NCBI RefSeq assembly: GCF_007289895.1
Contig: NZ_CP041661.1
Span: forward strand, 620,001 to 684,000
Length of the DNA: 64,000 nt
Reading direction: 5' to 3'
Source of the DNA: Catenovulum sediminis
GTDB lineage: Bacteria > Pseudomonadota > Gammaproteobacteria > Enterobacterales > Alteromonadaceae
Shown here: one piece after another, positions 34,153-45,300 of the stretch
Position numbering within the stretch: position 1 is the stretch's first letter
How the letters are laid out: each line of letters starts with the position of its first letter
Position numbers and translations under genes: made by a program
The notes under the pieces: model-generated
What the model was told of the DNA's origin: nothing
The model's database searches: none
The model's input: only the letters and a program-made list of their open reading frames with translations

Positions 34153-34586
34153 TTATATATTGCTAAAATACAATCGGAACCGGACTCTCTTATCATAACA
34201 ATCTTATAAAAAACATCTTGTTCTAATTGCAATGCACCATCAATGCAGGATGTACTATAAGGCTGGTGTTTTAATATCTCACCTGTTTGAAAATAATATA
34301 ACGTCGACCGCTCCACGTGTTCCAACCGATCAATTTTTCCTTCAACTACACCTGAATTTATATCCTGAAGGTGATAAGCGAAATAAAACCTAAACCTAGA
34401 AATATTGGGAATAATTGCGTAGATAAAAATGAGCAAACCAACACCGATTACTTGCCATACACTAATAGAATCAACTAAGACTGACAGTTTCTTATAGAAA
34501 CGGATCCACAGGAATATTGAGAAGCCAACTACAAGTGTCGGCTGCCCCCAAAAAGCGAATAATGATATTTCTTCAACTAAATTCAT
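34149..34586 (-). CDS. Small membrane protein, putative immunity protein
   Basis: 145 residues. Two or three N-terminal hydrophobic segments (PTLVVGFSIFLWI and VIGVGLLIFIYAIIP) precede a soluble C-terminal part that ends FYKIVMIRESGSDCILAIYK. The gene lies 11 bp after the Rhs tip gene at 34598 and overlaps the next orphan module by 4 bp. By position it would protect against the tip of 34598. It is not similar to the immunity candidates at 32162 and 35729, which fits the different tip. Family not recognised. Confidence 0.6.
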   Translation of the reverse strand: MNLVEEISLFAFWGQPTLVVGFSIFLWIRFYKKLSVLVDSISVWQVIGVGLLIFIYAIIPNISRFRFYFAYHLQDINSGVVEGKIDRLEHVERSTLYYFQTGEILKHQPYSTSCIDGALQLEQDVFYKIVMIRESGSDCILAIYK

Positions 34587-34597
34587 TGCCCTTCATC

Positions 34598-35701
34598 TCA
34601 CTTAAAAAAGAATACATTTAGCATCCCATAAGCTGCGCGAGAAAATTCAGGATAGTTTGTATATCGTTGCTGCCCAATAGCTTTGGCTGTCTCTGATGAT
34701 TTAATAGCTTCTACTGGTAACCCTTTGTATTCACTTGGTGTTGGGCTAAATCGCTCAAGGGCTTTATCAAAAATATTGAAATCTTGACTTACACCATACC
34801 CCTCAATCCTAAACTCTGGTTTTCCGCCATTGTCTAAAGTCCAGCCATCTTCAACAAAAGCACCAAAATCGCGCCCTTTAAATTTTGAATTTGTAAAATC
34901 ACTTATATTTGCCGAATAAATCGTAGACACTGACTCACCCGACCCTAGTTGAGCAGAATTTGCCCCATAACCTTTTACAATACCCACGGAATGAGATAAG
35001 TAAGGACCTAACTCAGTTGTAACACCTCCTTCATAGCCCCAAGCAAATGTTAGACCACCTTGATTATCAAAAGTTACAGACAATCCTATTGACCCAGTCA
35101 TGAAAGCGCCGTTTATATCAATACTTGTTTCAAGCTCAATCGCATTTGTTTGTCCATAATCTAACGCGTACCTCATAAACCGATTTGAGTTCCATTTGGC
35201 TGTCGCCGCATCTGCTTGCAAGGTTTTCCAATCATATTCAGTCGCAAAATCACCACCGATAGCGGAGGTTTGACGACCTTTCATATAAGCTGAGCCACCA
35301 CGATTTATACCATTTTGATAAGACTGCTCTAGTTGGTTTTCCATTTCAGTGCGGTATTGAGCGTATTGTTTATCATACGCTTTGAAATCAGCATCAATAC
35401 GCTGCCTTTCAGCTACAGTTTTTTCTCGTTGGATCGCGGCTTTCTCTTGTCTCGCGACCTGCTTAGCTTCTTCTTTTGCATTGAATTCATCAGTTCGCTG
35501 TTGAGATTTTTCAGTCGTCTTTTGACTATTATCTTTTTCAAAGCCAGCAATCTGCTTTTCCCACATTTCTTCAGGCAACTTCGACAGATTATCTTCGATT
35601 GCTGATAAATCAGGCGAGAACCCTTTACTTAATTTTTCTTGTTGAGCTAACAATTCAGCCTTGGATAGCCCTTTCATCCCCTCAACAATGCTATTCCCCA
35701 A
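34598..35701 (-). CDS. Orphan Rhs C-terminal module (coiled-coil stalk)
   Basis: 367 residues from a TTG at 35701 within the junction motif; the same frame is open upstream to the immunity stop at 35729, encoding NAFGNALGNSIVEGMKG. A charged coiled-coil stalk (about 12-130) shares TDEFNAKEEAKQVAR with the module at 29451. The tip (about 150-367) has beta-strand-like segments (MTGSIGLSVTFDNQGGLTFA and SVSTIYSANISDF) and no strong membrane helix. It has no start with a good ribosome site and no delivery core, so it may be a silent cassette. Confidence 0.7.
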   Translation of the reverse strand: MGNSIVEGMKGLSKAELLAQQEKLSKGFSPDLSAIEDNLSKLPEEMWEKQIAGFEKDNSQKTTEKSQQRTDEFNAKEEAKQVARQEKAAIQREKTVAERQRIDADFKAYDKQYAQYRTEMENQLEQSYQNGINRGGSAYMKGRQTSAIGGDFATEYDWKTLQADAATAKWNSNRFMRYALDYGQTNAIELETSIDINGAFMTGSIGLSVTFDNQGGLTFAWGYEGGVTTELGPYLSHSVGIVKGYGANSAQLGSGESVSTIYSANISDFTNSKFKGRDFGAFVEDGWTLDNGGKPEFRIEGYGVSQDFNIFDKALERFSPTPSEYKGLPVEAIKSSETAKAIGQQRYTNYPEFSRAAYGMLNVFFFK

Positions 35702-35728
35702 CGCATTGCCAAAGGCATTTAATTGACA

Positions 35729-36313
35729 TCAAACCGGCTTTAGTTTTTCTTTTTTGATTATGTCTTTTTCTGGGTAGTAAACAGAGTCACATAAAAAATC
35801 CCACGCACCATTTTCCCCTTCCACTGTTGTGTCATACAAATAAAGTGCTTTTTCCGTCCCCGGTATTTTACGCAAATAAAGTTGTCTATATAACTCGGTG
35901 TAACCTTCTATTGTCTGTTGAACCTTATATGTTTTTCCATCTGTAAAATGAATAATGTAACCAGGGAAAAATGAATGATAGGCTCGAGATTCTTGATATG
36001 GTTCCTGCTTAACCATTTTCACTTCTTCCCAAGAGTGCTCCCCATTTTTGAGCACATCTATACCCGATTTTGATAGCGTAATTTTTTGTTTTTTTACGTG
36101 TCGATAACTACTCCACGCGGTCCACCACATTAAAAGTGCAAAAAAAGCACTTAAAGCATCAAATTCCCATTCATTTTCAATACTAAGCGAGTAAATCATC
36201 AATCCTGTGGTTGAGGCTATTGCAATCAAATTACGATTCACAAAATGCCAGAACGACTTAGGCTGGCACCTGTAGGTTTTCTCGAGCAATTGCTTGGTGG
36301 GTCGATGCTTCAT
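35729..36313 (-). CDS. Putative immunity protein for the main Rhs protein
   Basis: 194 residues. Two membrane helices (NLIAIASTTGLMIYSL and FDALSAFFALLMWWTAW, about 28-68) are followed by a PH-like beta domain with ITLSKSGIDVLKNGEHSWEEV and IIHFTDGKTYKVQQTIEGYT. It shares this layout with 32162. It begins at the last base of the main Rhs gene, the position of a cognate immunity gene. A membrane location fits protection against a pore-forming or membrane-acting tip (inference). Confidence 0.65.
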   Translation of the reverse strand: MKHRPTKQLLEKTYRCQPKSFWHFVNRNLIAIASTTGLMIYSLSIENEWEFDALSAFFALLMWWTAWSSYRHVKKQKITLSKSGIDVLKNGEHSWEEVKMVKQEPYQESRAYHSFFPGYIIHFTDGKTYKVQQTIEGYTELYRQLYLRKIPGTEKALYLYDTTVEGENGAWDFLCDSVYYPEKDIIKKEKLKPV

Positions 36314-39300
36314 TATTGAGAAACACCATTATTATAAGCTTTACCCAGAAACCAACTTGAGCCATTATCCAACACACGCTGTAGCTCTTGCTGCGGGAAA
36401 AAACGATTGAATTTGTCATTTTGCAAAGTAAATTGGTATTTAGGCGCCCATACACCGGCGGTCAGTGAGCTTATAACACCAGAATAAAGAATATCGTTTG
36501 CGTTAAATCCCTCTCCTGTCATTAACTGCTCTGAAAATTTACTTAAAGCCCCGCCACCAAAACCACCTATAAATGCAGAGCCAACAACTCCCTTCGAATT
36601 TAATAATCGCGTAGTAGAATTTGCTCCAAAACCACCAACAAAACCAGAGCCAAACGAAATAGCCAAATCATCTATACCTGCATTGGGATTATACATGCGT
36701 TCCAAGCCTGCGTTTAAACTGCCCGAAAGTATACCTGCGCCAAAATCAACAGGTTTAATATACGGATTTCGAGCAAGAGCTCCGAGCCCATTATTTAATG
36801 TCGCAGCAAATCCTGTGTAATTAACTTGGCCAAGCCTAACTGCGTTTAAACCTCTAGTGCCATTAAGAGCCAAACCATTCAACTGAGTTCCGCCCGCACC
36901 ACGCCAGCCGTAGGCTTGAAATTGAGAGTACGCATGACGACCAACATCATCAACCAGGTTCATTGAAGCTCGGCCTAAAGAAACTAGCCCTCGTCCTGCT
37001 AATACGCTAACGCCGCCAAGTAACGGAACTGTCGCAACAGCAGTCATGATATTAATAGCTGTTGATTGAAGTTGTTGAGTGGTTTTAAAACCTTCATTAC
37101 GCGCAAAAGCCATTCGTGTAGCTGAATCATTCATATCAATAATTCCACCGGTCGGCCTACCAAGATCAACTCTACGCATTCTACTTTCATAAATAGCTTG
37201 GCGCTCTGCGGAACTAATTGCTAAGGCATTTTGTTGTGTGTCGATTCTGTGGTGGTACATCATTGAGCTAATCCCCAATGCCGAACCACTTGTCGATAAG
37301 TCGTTACCAGCCCAATTTAAGAAGGAACTATGGATCTGCTTCGCAGTATCAAACGTGCCGTCAATTCGACCTCGGAATATATCACTCATAGCATTACCAT
37401 CTTTGTATCGGGTAAAATGAACGTTTCCGTCTTTGTCGTAAGCACCGTGAATACCACTAAATCCACGCTTATCGCTTCCGCCTGATGAGCCAATGTCATC
37501 TGAGATATCCTCAAACGACACCCCCTCATCTTCGTACACTTTTTGAATGGCTAATTTCTTAGTCGTGTCGTCTGCGTCACTATTTTGGATTTCTTGGATT
37601 TTTGCTGCAGCCTTGCTACTGCCATCCCCTTTCATCCCCTCAACAATGCTATTGCCCAACGCATTGCCAAACGCGTTTAGAGCTACTTGCCCATAATCTG
37701 CATTTTGCCCGCCATTCCATTGGTGGTCAAGTTTAGCTGTTGTGCCACCTGCAGCAAATCCCGAAACTGTAGCTCTTGTTATTCTGCTAAAGTCATTCCC
37801 GGCATCTCCAAATACACTATTCATTCCCTCTGTCATTCCGTGACCAGCCACTGAACCAGCAACTTGTGCAGCCATGCCTTTCCAACTAAAGCTCACATTA
37901 TTGTTGCCCACTAGTTTATTGGCTGCGTAGCTGGCGCCGTAACTACCGACGGCTTGGGCTGCAACACCATAACCATTTAGCACAGCTCGACCACCGTTTG
38001 CACCAGCTTTCACAAACAAGTCGCTGCTGCTAACTGCTTGTTTGCCAACTCCTAGACCTTTTGCTAAACCAGCGGTAGCCCAAGTTGTTGCACCATTCAC
38101 AAACGCATCTTTTAAGCTAATATCATCAACTACACCCATCATTTTTCCAACCGCCTGTGAAGCCAAGCTGCCTACAACACCTGCTGCAAATGCGGCTGTA
38201 CTGAATCCAGCAGACAATGTTGTTACACCAGCGGCCATCACTCCGGTCAAAGAGCCTCCTGAAGCTAGCAACGCCAACCCACCGCCTGCAGTAAATATGG
38301 TAACCACAACGGCAACGACCACCATAACAATCGCTGCAATTGCATTACACTTAGGAGAAGGCGGAGGTGGTGGTATTGGACTAGGCGTGGTATCGCCTAT
38401 AGCTTCTGCGGGGTTATATACTTTAACAGTATTAACATTGCTTTTTAAGGTTACGTCTTGATTTGGAATACTCAGCTGCACGCCTGCATCACTTGCAGCA
38501 AACTTGTCCGACGGCCCCATCGCAAGACTATTTTTCTGCGCGATTAGGTACCATAATGAGCTGTCGCCAAATACACTTTGGGCAATGGATTCTAAGCTCT
38601 CTCCCCCAAGCACTGTATAGCCACCAGGACTATTGCTACCATCTTTTTGTATATCAGGCAACAAATTAGCCCGATTTTTGTCAATTGCACCTATGTAATT
38701 ACCATTAAAAAAGAACTGGCTAGTATAAGTTGAACTTCCACCCCTAGTTTCTTTTTTATGTAAAATTTTACCCTGTGAATCAGCCATAAAGTACAGCGTT
38801 GCAGATTCACCTCCTGTAATAGAAATTTGACTTAAATTGCCACGTATATCATAAATATATCCAGAGTTTCCGGGGGTTGAACCTGTTTTAGAGCTAGTGA
38901 CATTCGTCGTATATTGTTGAGCGCCTTTAGCTGTATAAATATAGTCTGTGTCATAGGTTAGTGTTTTATCAATCGTGTAATAAACTTGGGCTCCGTTATC
39001 ATCCTTGTTGTAGTAATGAACTTTACGTTTTACAAGCTTTCCTGCGGCATCATATCCATCAGAGTAATCGACACTACTTGTTAGATCACCATCAGTATAT
39101 AGGTATTGCCAATTCAATTGACCATCGCGATAATAAACGTACTGAGTTCGTGTTCGTTCACTTCCACTAGCCGAATATGTTGTATGTAAAAACATTCGCC
39201 CTAAATCGTTGTAGGAAGTTGTTTCTTTTATATAAGTATTAGTTGTATTACTACTCAGTACACCATTAACATAATATTTTGCATTGGCTGAATATGTGAC

Positions 39301-42300
39301 TTGTTTTCGATAGCCTAAATCATTGTATAGATATCTATTTGTCTCCCCAGACACAGTCGTATATTCGATACTCCCACCATATGACTGTCCATGGTAAGCA
39401 GTCGAATTCCAAGTAGAAAATTCGGTAAATAGGCGACCTGCTGCATCGTAGGCGAACAACTTAGATTTATTGTCTGAATCAACATAATCAATCTTTTGAG
39501 TACTACTGTTATATTGACCTTTGTAAACTTCAACACGGCCTTCGTTGTCAAAATGATACCATACATTTTGACTGCTTGTTGACGATGAACTTGCCAGCTT
39601 ATAAGAAGTTTTCACATTAACTTTATTGCCGAATAAATCATATCCATATTTTACGTAATTTAACTCACCTAAGTTATTCCACGTATTAGCCCCCGAAGGT
39701 TTACTTGAACTGACCTCGATCAGTCGACTATATATATCATACGTTGCATTGGTTACTTGGTTAAAACTGCTATAGTAGCTGTCAGTAACAGTGTGCACCC
39801 CATTTGCACCATATACTTGTCGTGTTTCTTGGCCACTTGAACTTTCATTTAATGTTTCTTGTGTTTTATTACCAAAAATATCGTAAGAAAAGTTTTCTGT
39901 GCGATTATATAAACTATAATCGGTGTCATATTGGTCGGTAGCGGTAGACAAACGCTCTGCTACGGAAGATATTTTTCCATCATGATAATAAGCATATTCT
40001 GTCTTATCATAAGTGAAAGCTCCATTTTTACCATTCTTAACGGAAAGGGAAAGTTCGCCAAATCCGTTATAGCTGTATGTTGTTTGATAGGTGTTGCTTA
40101 TACTGCCGACTTTCGCTGCGGTATGGCTCGCTAGCTGCCCTACTCCATAGTCAGTTACTAAATCATACGTCCATGCTTCAACTTCATCTAACTCGTTAGT
40201 TTGACGAATTTTATGACCTTGACCATCGTAAGCATAAATGGTTTCTCGCCCCATGACATCGCTTACTTTGGTTTTTAGCCCACGAGCATCATACTCATAA
40301 GAGGTCGTATAACCGAAGTCGTTTCGATTAAATTCATAGTGCACATAGTTCGTATCAGAGGTTAAACGTCCTGCACTGTCATACGTTTTAGTATTTAATT
40401 TCTGAACTGTGTCTTCAGGTGAGCTATATGTTCCACCGGAGCTATTAAACACCAAACCTCTTCTATAAATAAAAGTTTCCGCTAGGTGACCGAGCCTGTC
40501 GTAGCTCATTACACGCACATTGCCAACGCCATCTCGCTCAGCGTGTTTATCACCAAATAAGGTATACCTGTATTCTGTGCTAATACCTGTCGCATCAGTT
40601 TGTTTGGTTAACCAACCGGCATCATTGTATTCAAAATTTCGAACAATAGTTTCTGCACCATCCTTACCCTCGGAACTTCGCATTAAGTTGCCTAAACTAT
40701 CAAAATGATATTTTTTTACTAAATCTTGCGCATTAAAACTGTTACCGCTGACATCAGAGATGTCCACCACACTAATATCATGCATTTTTTCCTGTACAAC
40801 TCGGTTAGCATGGTCGTATTGATATTCGCTGACACGGCCATTATCATCTACACGGGTGACATTTCCCCAACGGTCAAATTGTCGGTCGACTAGCGGGGTA
40901 CCTGCATTTGAATATACGCCTCGCTCCCTTACAATATTGCCTTTACTGTCACGCACCCATTCAGTTACGCGTCGGTCAGATACAGTGGTGTTGTTTCCTC
41001 GTTGCTCTTGGCGAAGTAATTCGCCCTTAAGATTATAATAAAAATAAGTAGTACCTCGGGAGTCAATTTGATACTGCAACAATCCAGTTTTGTCGTATGT
41101 GTATCTTGACTCTTGTTGAGATTGATTGCCATTGTAGCCATAAACCCGCTCTTTAGACGTTATCTCGCCAAAACGGTTGTATGAAACCTGTTCTCCCATT
41201 TTATATGAACCGTCATAAACAGATAAAGTGGCCGTTTGGCGCCCAACATTATCGTATACATATTCAGTTCTGACCGCATCTCCATAAGCAATCGGCGTTT
41301 CTTCGGCCGTTATTTGGTTTAATGCGTTGTACTCGTAATAATGCCAGTTTAAATTAGCATCTTGTTGACTAACTTGATTGCCTGCATTGTCATAATAGTA
41401 ATTAGTAACTCTACTATATTGTCCAAAATTACCTTCTAATCCAAATATAGTTTGCTGAGCTATTTCGCCAAAAACATTAAAATTAATAGCTGTAACCAAG
41501 TGAACAGATTCGTCATGATCAAATGGGTTATAGTCACCATATTCTGTTTCAACTTTCCTATGTAGGTAATATTGATTGCCAACACCAATCTCTCGCTCGT
41601 ATTCCTTAATATAACTTTGTTGGCCTTGTTTGTTATACTGGTATTGAGTGGTATTACTATTTGCATTGGTATATGAAGCGAGTTCCCCAAAAGCGTTGTA
41701 AGTGTATGTATCGGTAATTTGGGTATTACGAGTTGCGACCGTAGTGTCACCAAAGATAGCTAGCATGTTGTCGCGAGTGACTGTTTGCAACAATCCATTT
41801 TTGTAGTAACTGTTGTGAGTAATTCGGTCACTTTCGGATAGAGCAATTGAACTAGATAAAATATCTATGGTCGCGGTAGCTAAATTTATTGCGCCATAAA
41901 CTTCATTACTGTATTCCGCTACAGTTTCAACTGCGCCTGTATTTTTGTAATCGTATTTTGAGGCATAGCGTTCGCTATCCACTTGATATACCAGGCGATT
42001 TGCATTGTCATAATAGTAATAGATATTTGCCCAAGTGTTTAAATCAATTTTTTCTCTTTGGTTAGTAACATTACCAAAGTCGTCATAAAAATATAATGTT
42101 TCACCAGAACCATAGTAGGTAGATATATCTTGACTATTTGTAACTGCTGTTTCGCGGTTTTGATAGTACACATCTGCTGAAGACGGTTGGATAACTCTAG
42201 TTTTTCTGCCGGCTTTATCGAAAATGTTTATGATTACTCTGTCAAGGCTGCTTGACGAAACGATATCGTCGCTGGCCAACCAATACCCTAACTGTGGTAA

Positions 42301-45300
42301 TGACTTTGCACCGTTGATATAGCGTTTCACAGAAGTGACCTGCCCTAACGCGTCATACCCATACTGAGTGACGCTATTTGTTTCATCAATTTCATGTACA
42401 ACCCGCCCAAGTGCGTCATAGGTTTTATATGAATACAGGTATTCATTTAATCCAATTTGTTTAATTTGTTTAACCGCATTGCCGCGTGCATCAAAAATAG
42501 TTTCAATGGTTCGCTGAAATCGATCGCTAGCATCTGTGTTATATACTCTACCGTCGCCAGAGTCGTAGTAGCCAGGTAAAATCACCTTAATTTGGCGGTT
42601 ATACTGATCATACTCAAATCGAGTAATACGAGTATCCCCTAAACTTGAATCACTTCGCCCCAATGAGAAATAAAGGCGAGCTGCAACGACCGATTCTGTC
42701 ATACTGTTACTATCAGTAAAGTTGAGATCGAGTAAATTGATATCATTGTCGCTAAACAATTTATCGTATTGATAAATGGCGGTTACATTACCATTGGCAT
42801 CGTAACGGTTGTCTGTAATCATCCATTTATTGGTGTCTTGCTCTGATATTATAAAACGTACATTTCCGTCGTTATCGTATACGTTAAAACGGCGGCGATC
42901 TTCTGCATGAGTTGTCACCGATACTGAGGTGGGTGAATCGCCTAACGTTGATGTTGTTTTGTTGGCATATTCACGAGTAAAGTAAAGTCGGCCATTCTTA
43001 TCATATACATATTGAGTTACCGCTCCTTCACCGTCAACATCATAGATTTTTCGTCCAGTGGCGTCATAAATAAACCATTGGCTATTCCCTTCAGCATCAA
43101 TGATTCGTGTTAAATTGCCATTTTGATCGTATTTGTATTGTGTTTGAATGTTTAAACCGGTTGGGTCAACTGTCTCTTTCTCTTTTCGTCCCAACTTATC
43201 GTAGGTATATGAAGTTTTTTGTTGTAACGGGTTGGCTTCATCACCTTTATCTATTGTTACTGTGTTGCCTAACCCATTATAGGAGAATTTAGTACTTAAA
43301 CGAGATTGACCATTCCCAACTTCTTGCAATATCTGCTCTATCTGTCCATTCGCGTAATATTTATATTCAGTTGTGCTTGCCTCTGCACTGCCGTAACCTT
43401 TGGTAACGGTTAATTGCCTTCCTTGTCCATCAAACGTGTACCGAGTTGAACTTTCATTTGTGCCACCAGTATCATGGGTTGTTTGCATTACTCTATTAGC
43501 GGCATCATAAAGGTACTCGGTTACAACCCCATTTGAATCAATGCTATGAAATAAGCGTCCGCTAGCATCGTATATATTGGTATTTGTAGTATATCCTTTA
43601 GCATCAATTACTTTTTCTAACTGTCCACTTTGATTATATTGGTAACGTGTGTAATTTCCTTTTGCATCTTTAATAGCAACTATATCACCATCCTGATTTG
43701 TCCAAGTAGTGACCGTGTTTCCCTCAGGCGATTCAACTGTGAATTTGTTGTTAACGTCGTCATACACGTAACTAGTTAAGTGACTATTGCCATCTTTAAC
43801 GGTTAATTTGCGCCCCATGAAGTCATAAGTTGTTTCTTGAGTGCGGTTAGTTGCATCTGTGATTTTGATGGTGCGACCGTTATCTAAATATTGGGTCGTG
43901 GTGTTGTTGCCATTAGCATCGTTAATAACTTCCACTCTGCCAAACGCATCAAAAGTAGAACTTACAGATTGCCAACTTGAACCACTGATTAAGCTATCAG
44001 TTTGGTAAGTACGTCCTAAATCATCTTGATAAAATCGAGTATCCGTTTTGTTACCACTAGCAATACTGCTCTGATTACGCCATACCTCGGCATACTTGTT
44101 GTATGAATACTCGGTAAAGTTGCCTTGGGCATCTGTCCTTTTTTCTAACATGCCAAGCTTGTTGTAATCTAATTGAATGAAATTATCTTCAGAACTCGTG
44201 TTTAGTTTACCTTCCAGCCAACTATCTGATGCAGAAGTTAAACTTGGCAAATTGTCGATGTGAGCTTGCGATAAACGGTTTGTGTATACTCGGGTGCTGG
44301 CAACTCTGCCGTGTTCGTTATATAGGGTCTGTGTTATTTCACCTAACGCATTTACCGTACCTGTTAATTTGTTCGATTTGTCATAAAAAAAATAGGTTGC
44401 TTGACCGTTTGCACCCAATTCAGCAATTTTGCGACCCAATCCGTCAAATTTGTATATGCTACCTTTGGCATTGATCGCAGAGTTTAAGCTGCTGAAAACA
44501 GGTAGATCATTAGATAAACTTACCCCTAATGCTTGCTCACCAGACACAACACCTATAATTTCACCAAATGTGTTATAACGAGTATAGGTGTCGCGATTTT
44601 CTAGACTTAAACTAAAGCTATCTGGATGATTAACAATCTCAATTTGATCAATTGCCATATCACCACGGTAATCTCCAGCAGCGACTCCTTTAAACCTGAG
44701 TTTAATGTTCCCATCATAATCGCTTAATCCGACCGTTGCTGAAGTCCAATCAGCTGAACTAGAGGTATGTTGCTGCCCTGATAAACTCCAAACCGTTTGC
44801 CAACTTCCATTATGATATACCTCGACAGATAGGGTTCCCATATCTGCGCCATACATATGGAAATCAAACGTAATTTCTGCGTTATCGGCCGTGAAATAAG
44901 GGCTTTCAAATGTAGCCGTATCGCCCGAACCAAAAGCATCTCCGTTAGAAGTTTCCATATAAAGGTAAGTACTGCTTCCTTTTGCACCTTTATTAGGCCC
45001 TGTATTGCCTGACGGTGTCCCTCCCGTATCAGAGCGCCAATCATGTGATGATGTATTCGTCCAACCTGCCCAGCCAGATTCAAAATTCAAGTCAAAAACC
45101 GTGGAAGCGGTTACACCCGTAGCAATCTGTTCAGAGGTACGTACTAATCTGCCCGCATTGTCATAGTAACTCGTCGTAGTTGCACCATCCACTCCTGTTA
45201 TTTGAAACACGCGGCCGTAATCATCATATTTAATAGTGCTTGTTTGTGATGCGCCTGCGCTATTACGTAAACTTGTTAAGCTAGAAGTAGCACTTGCGTT

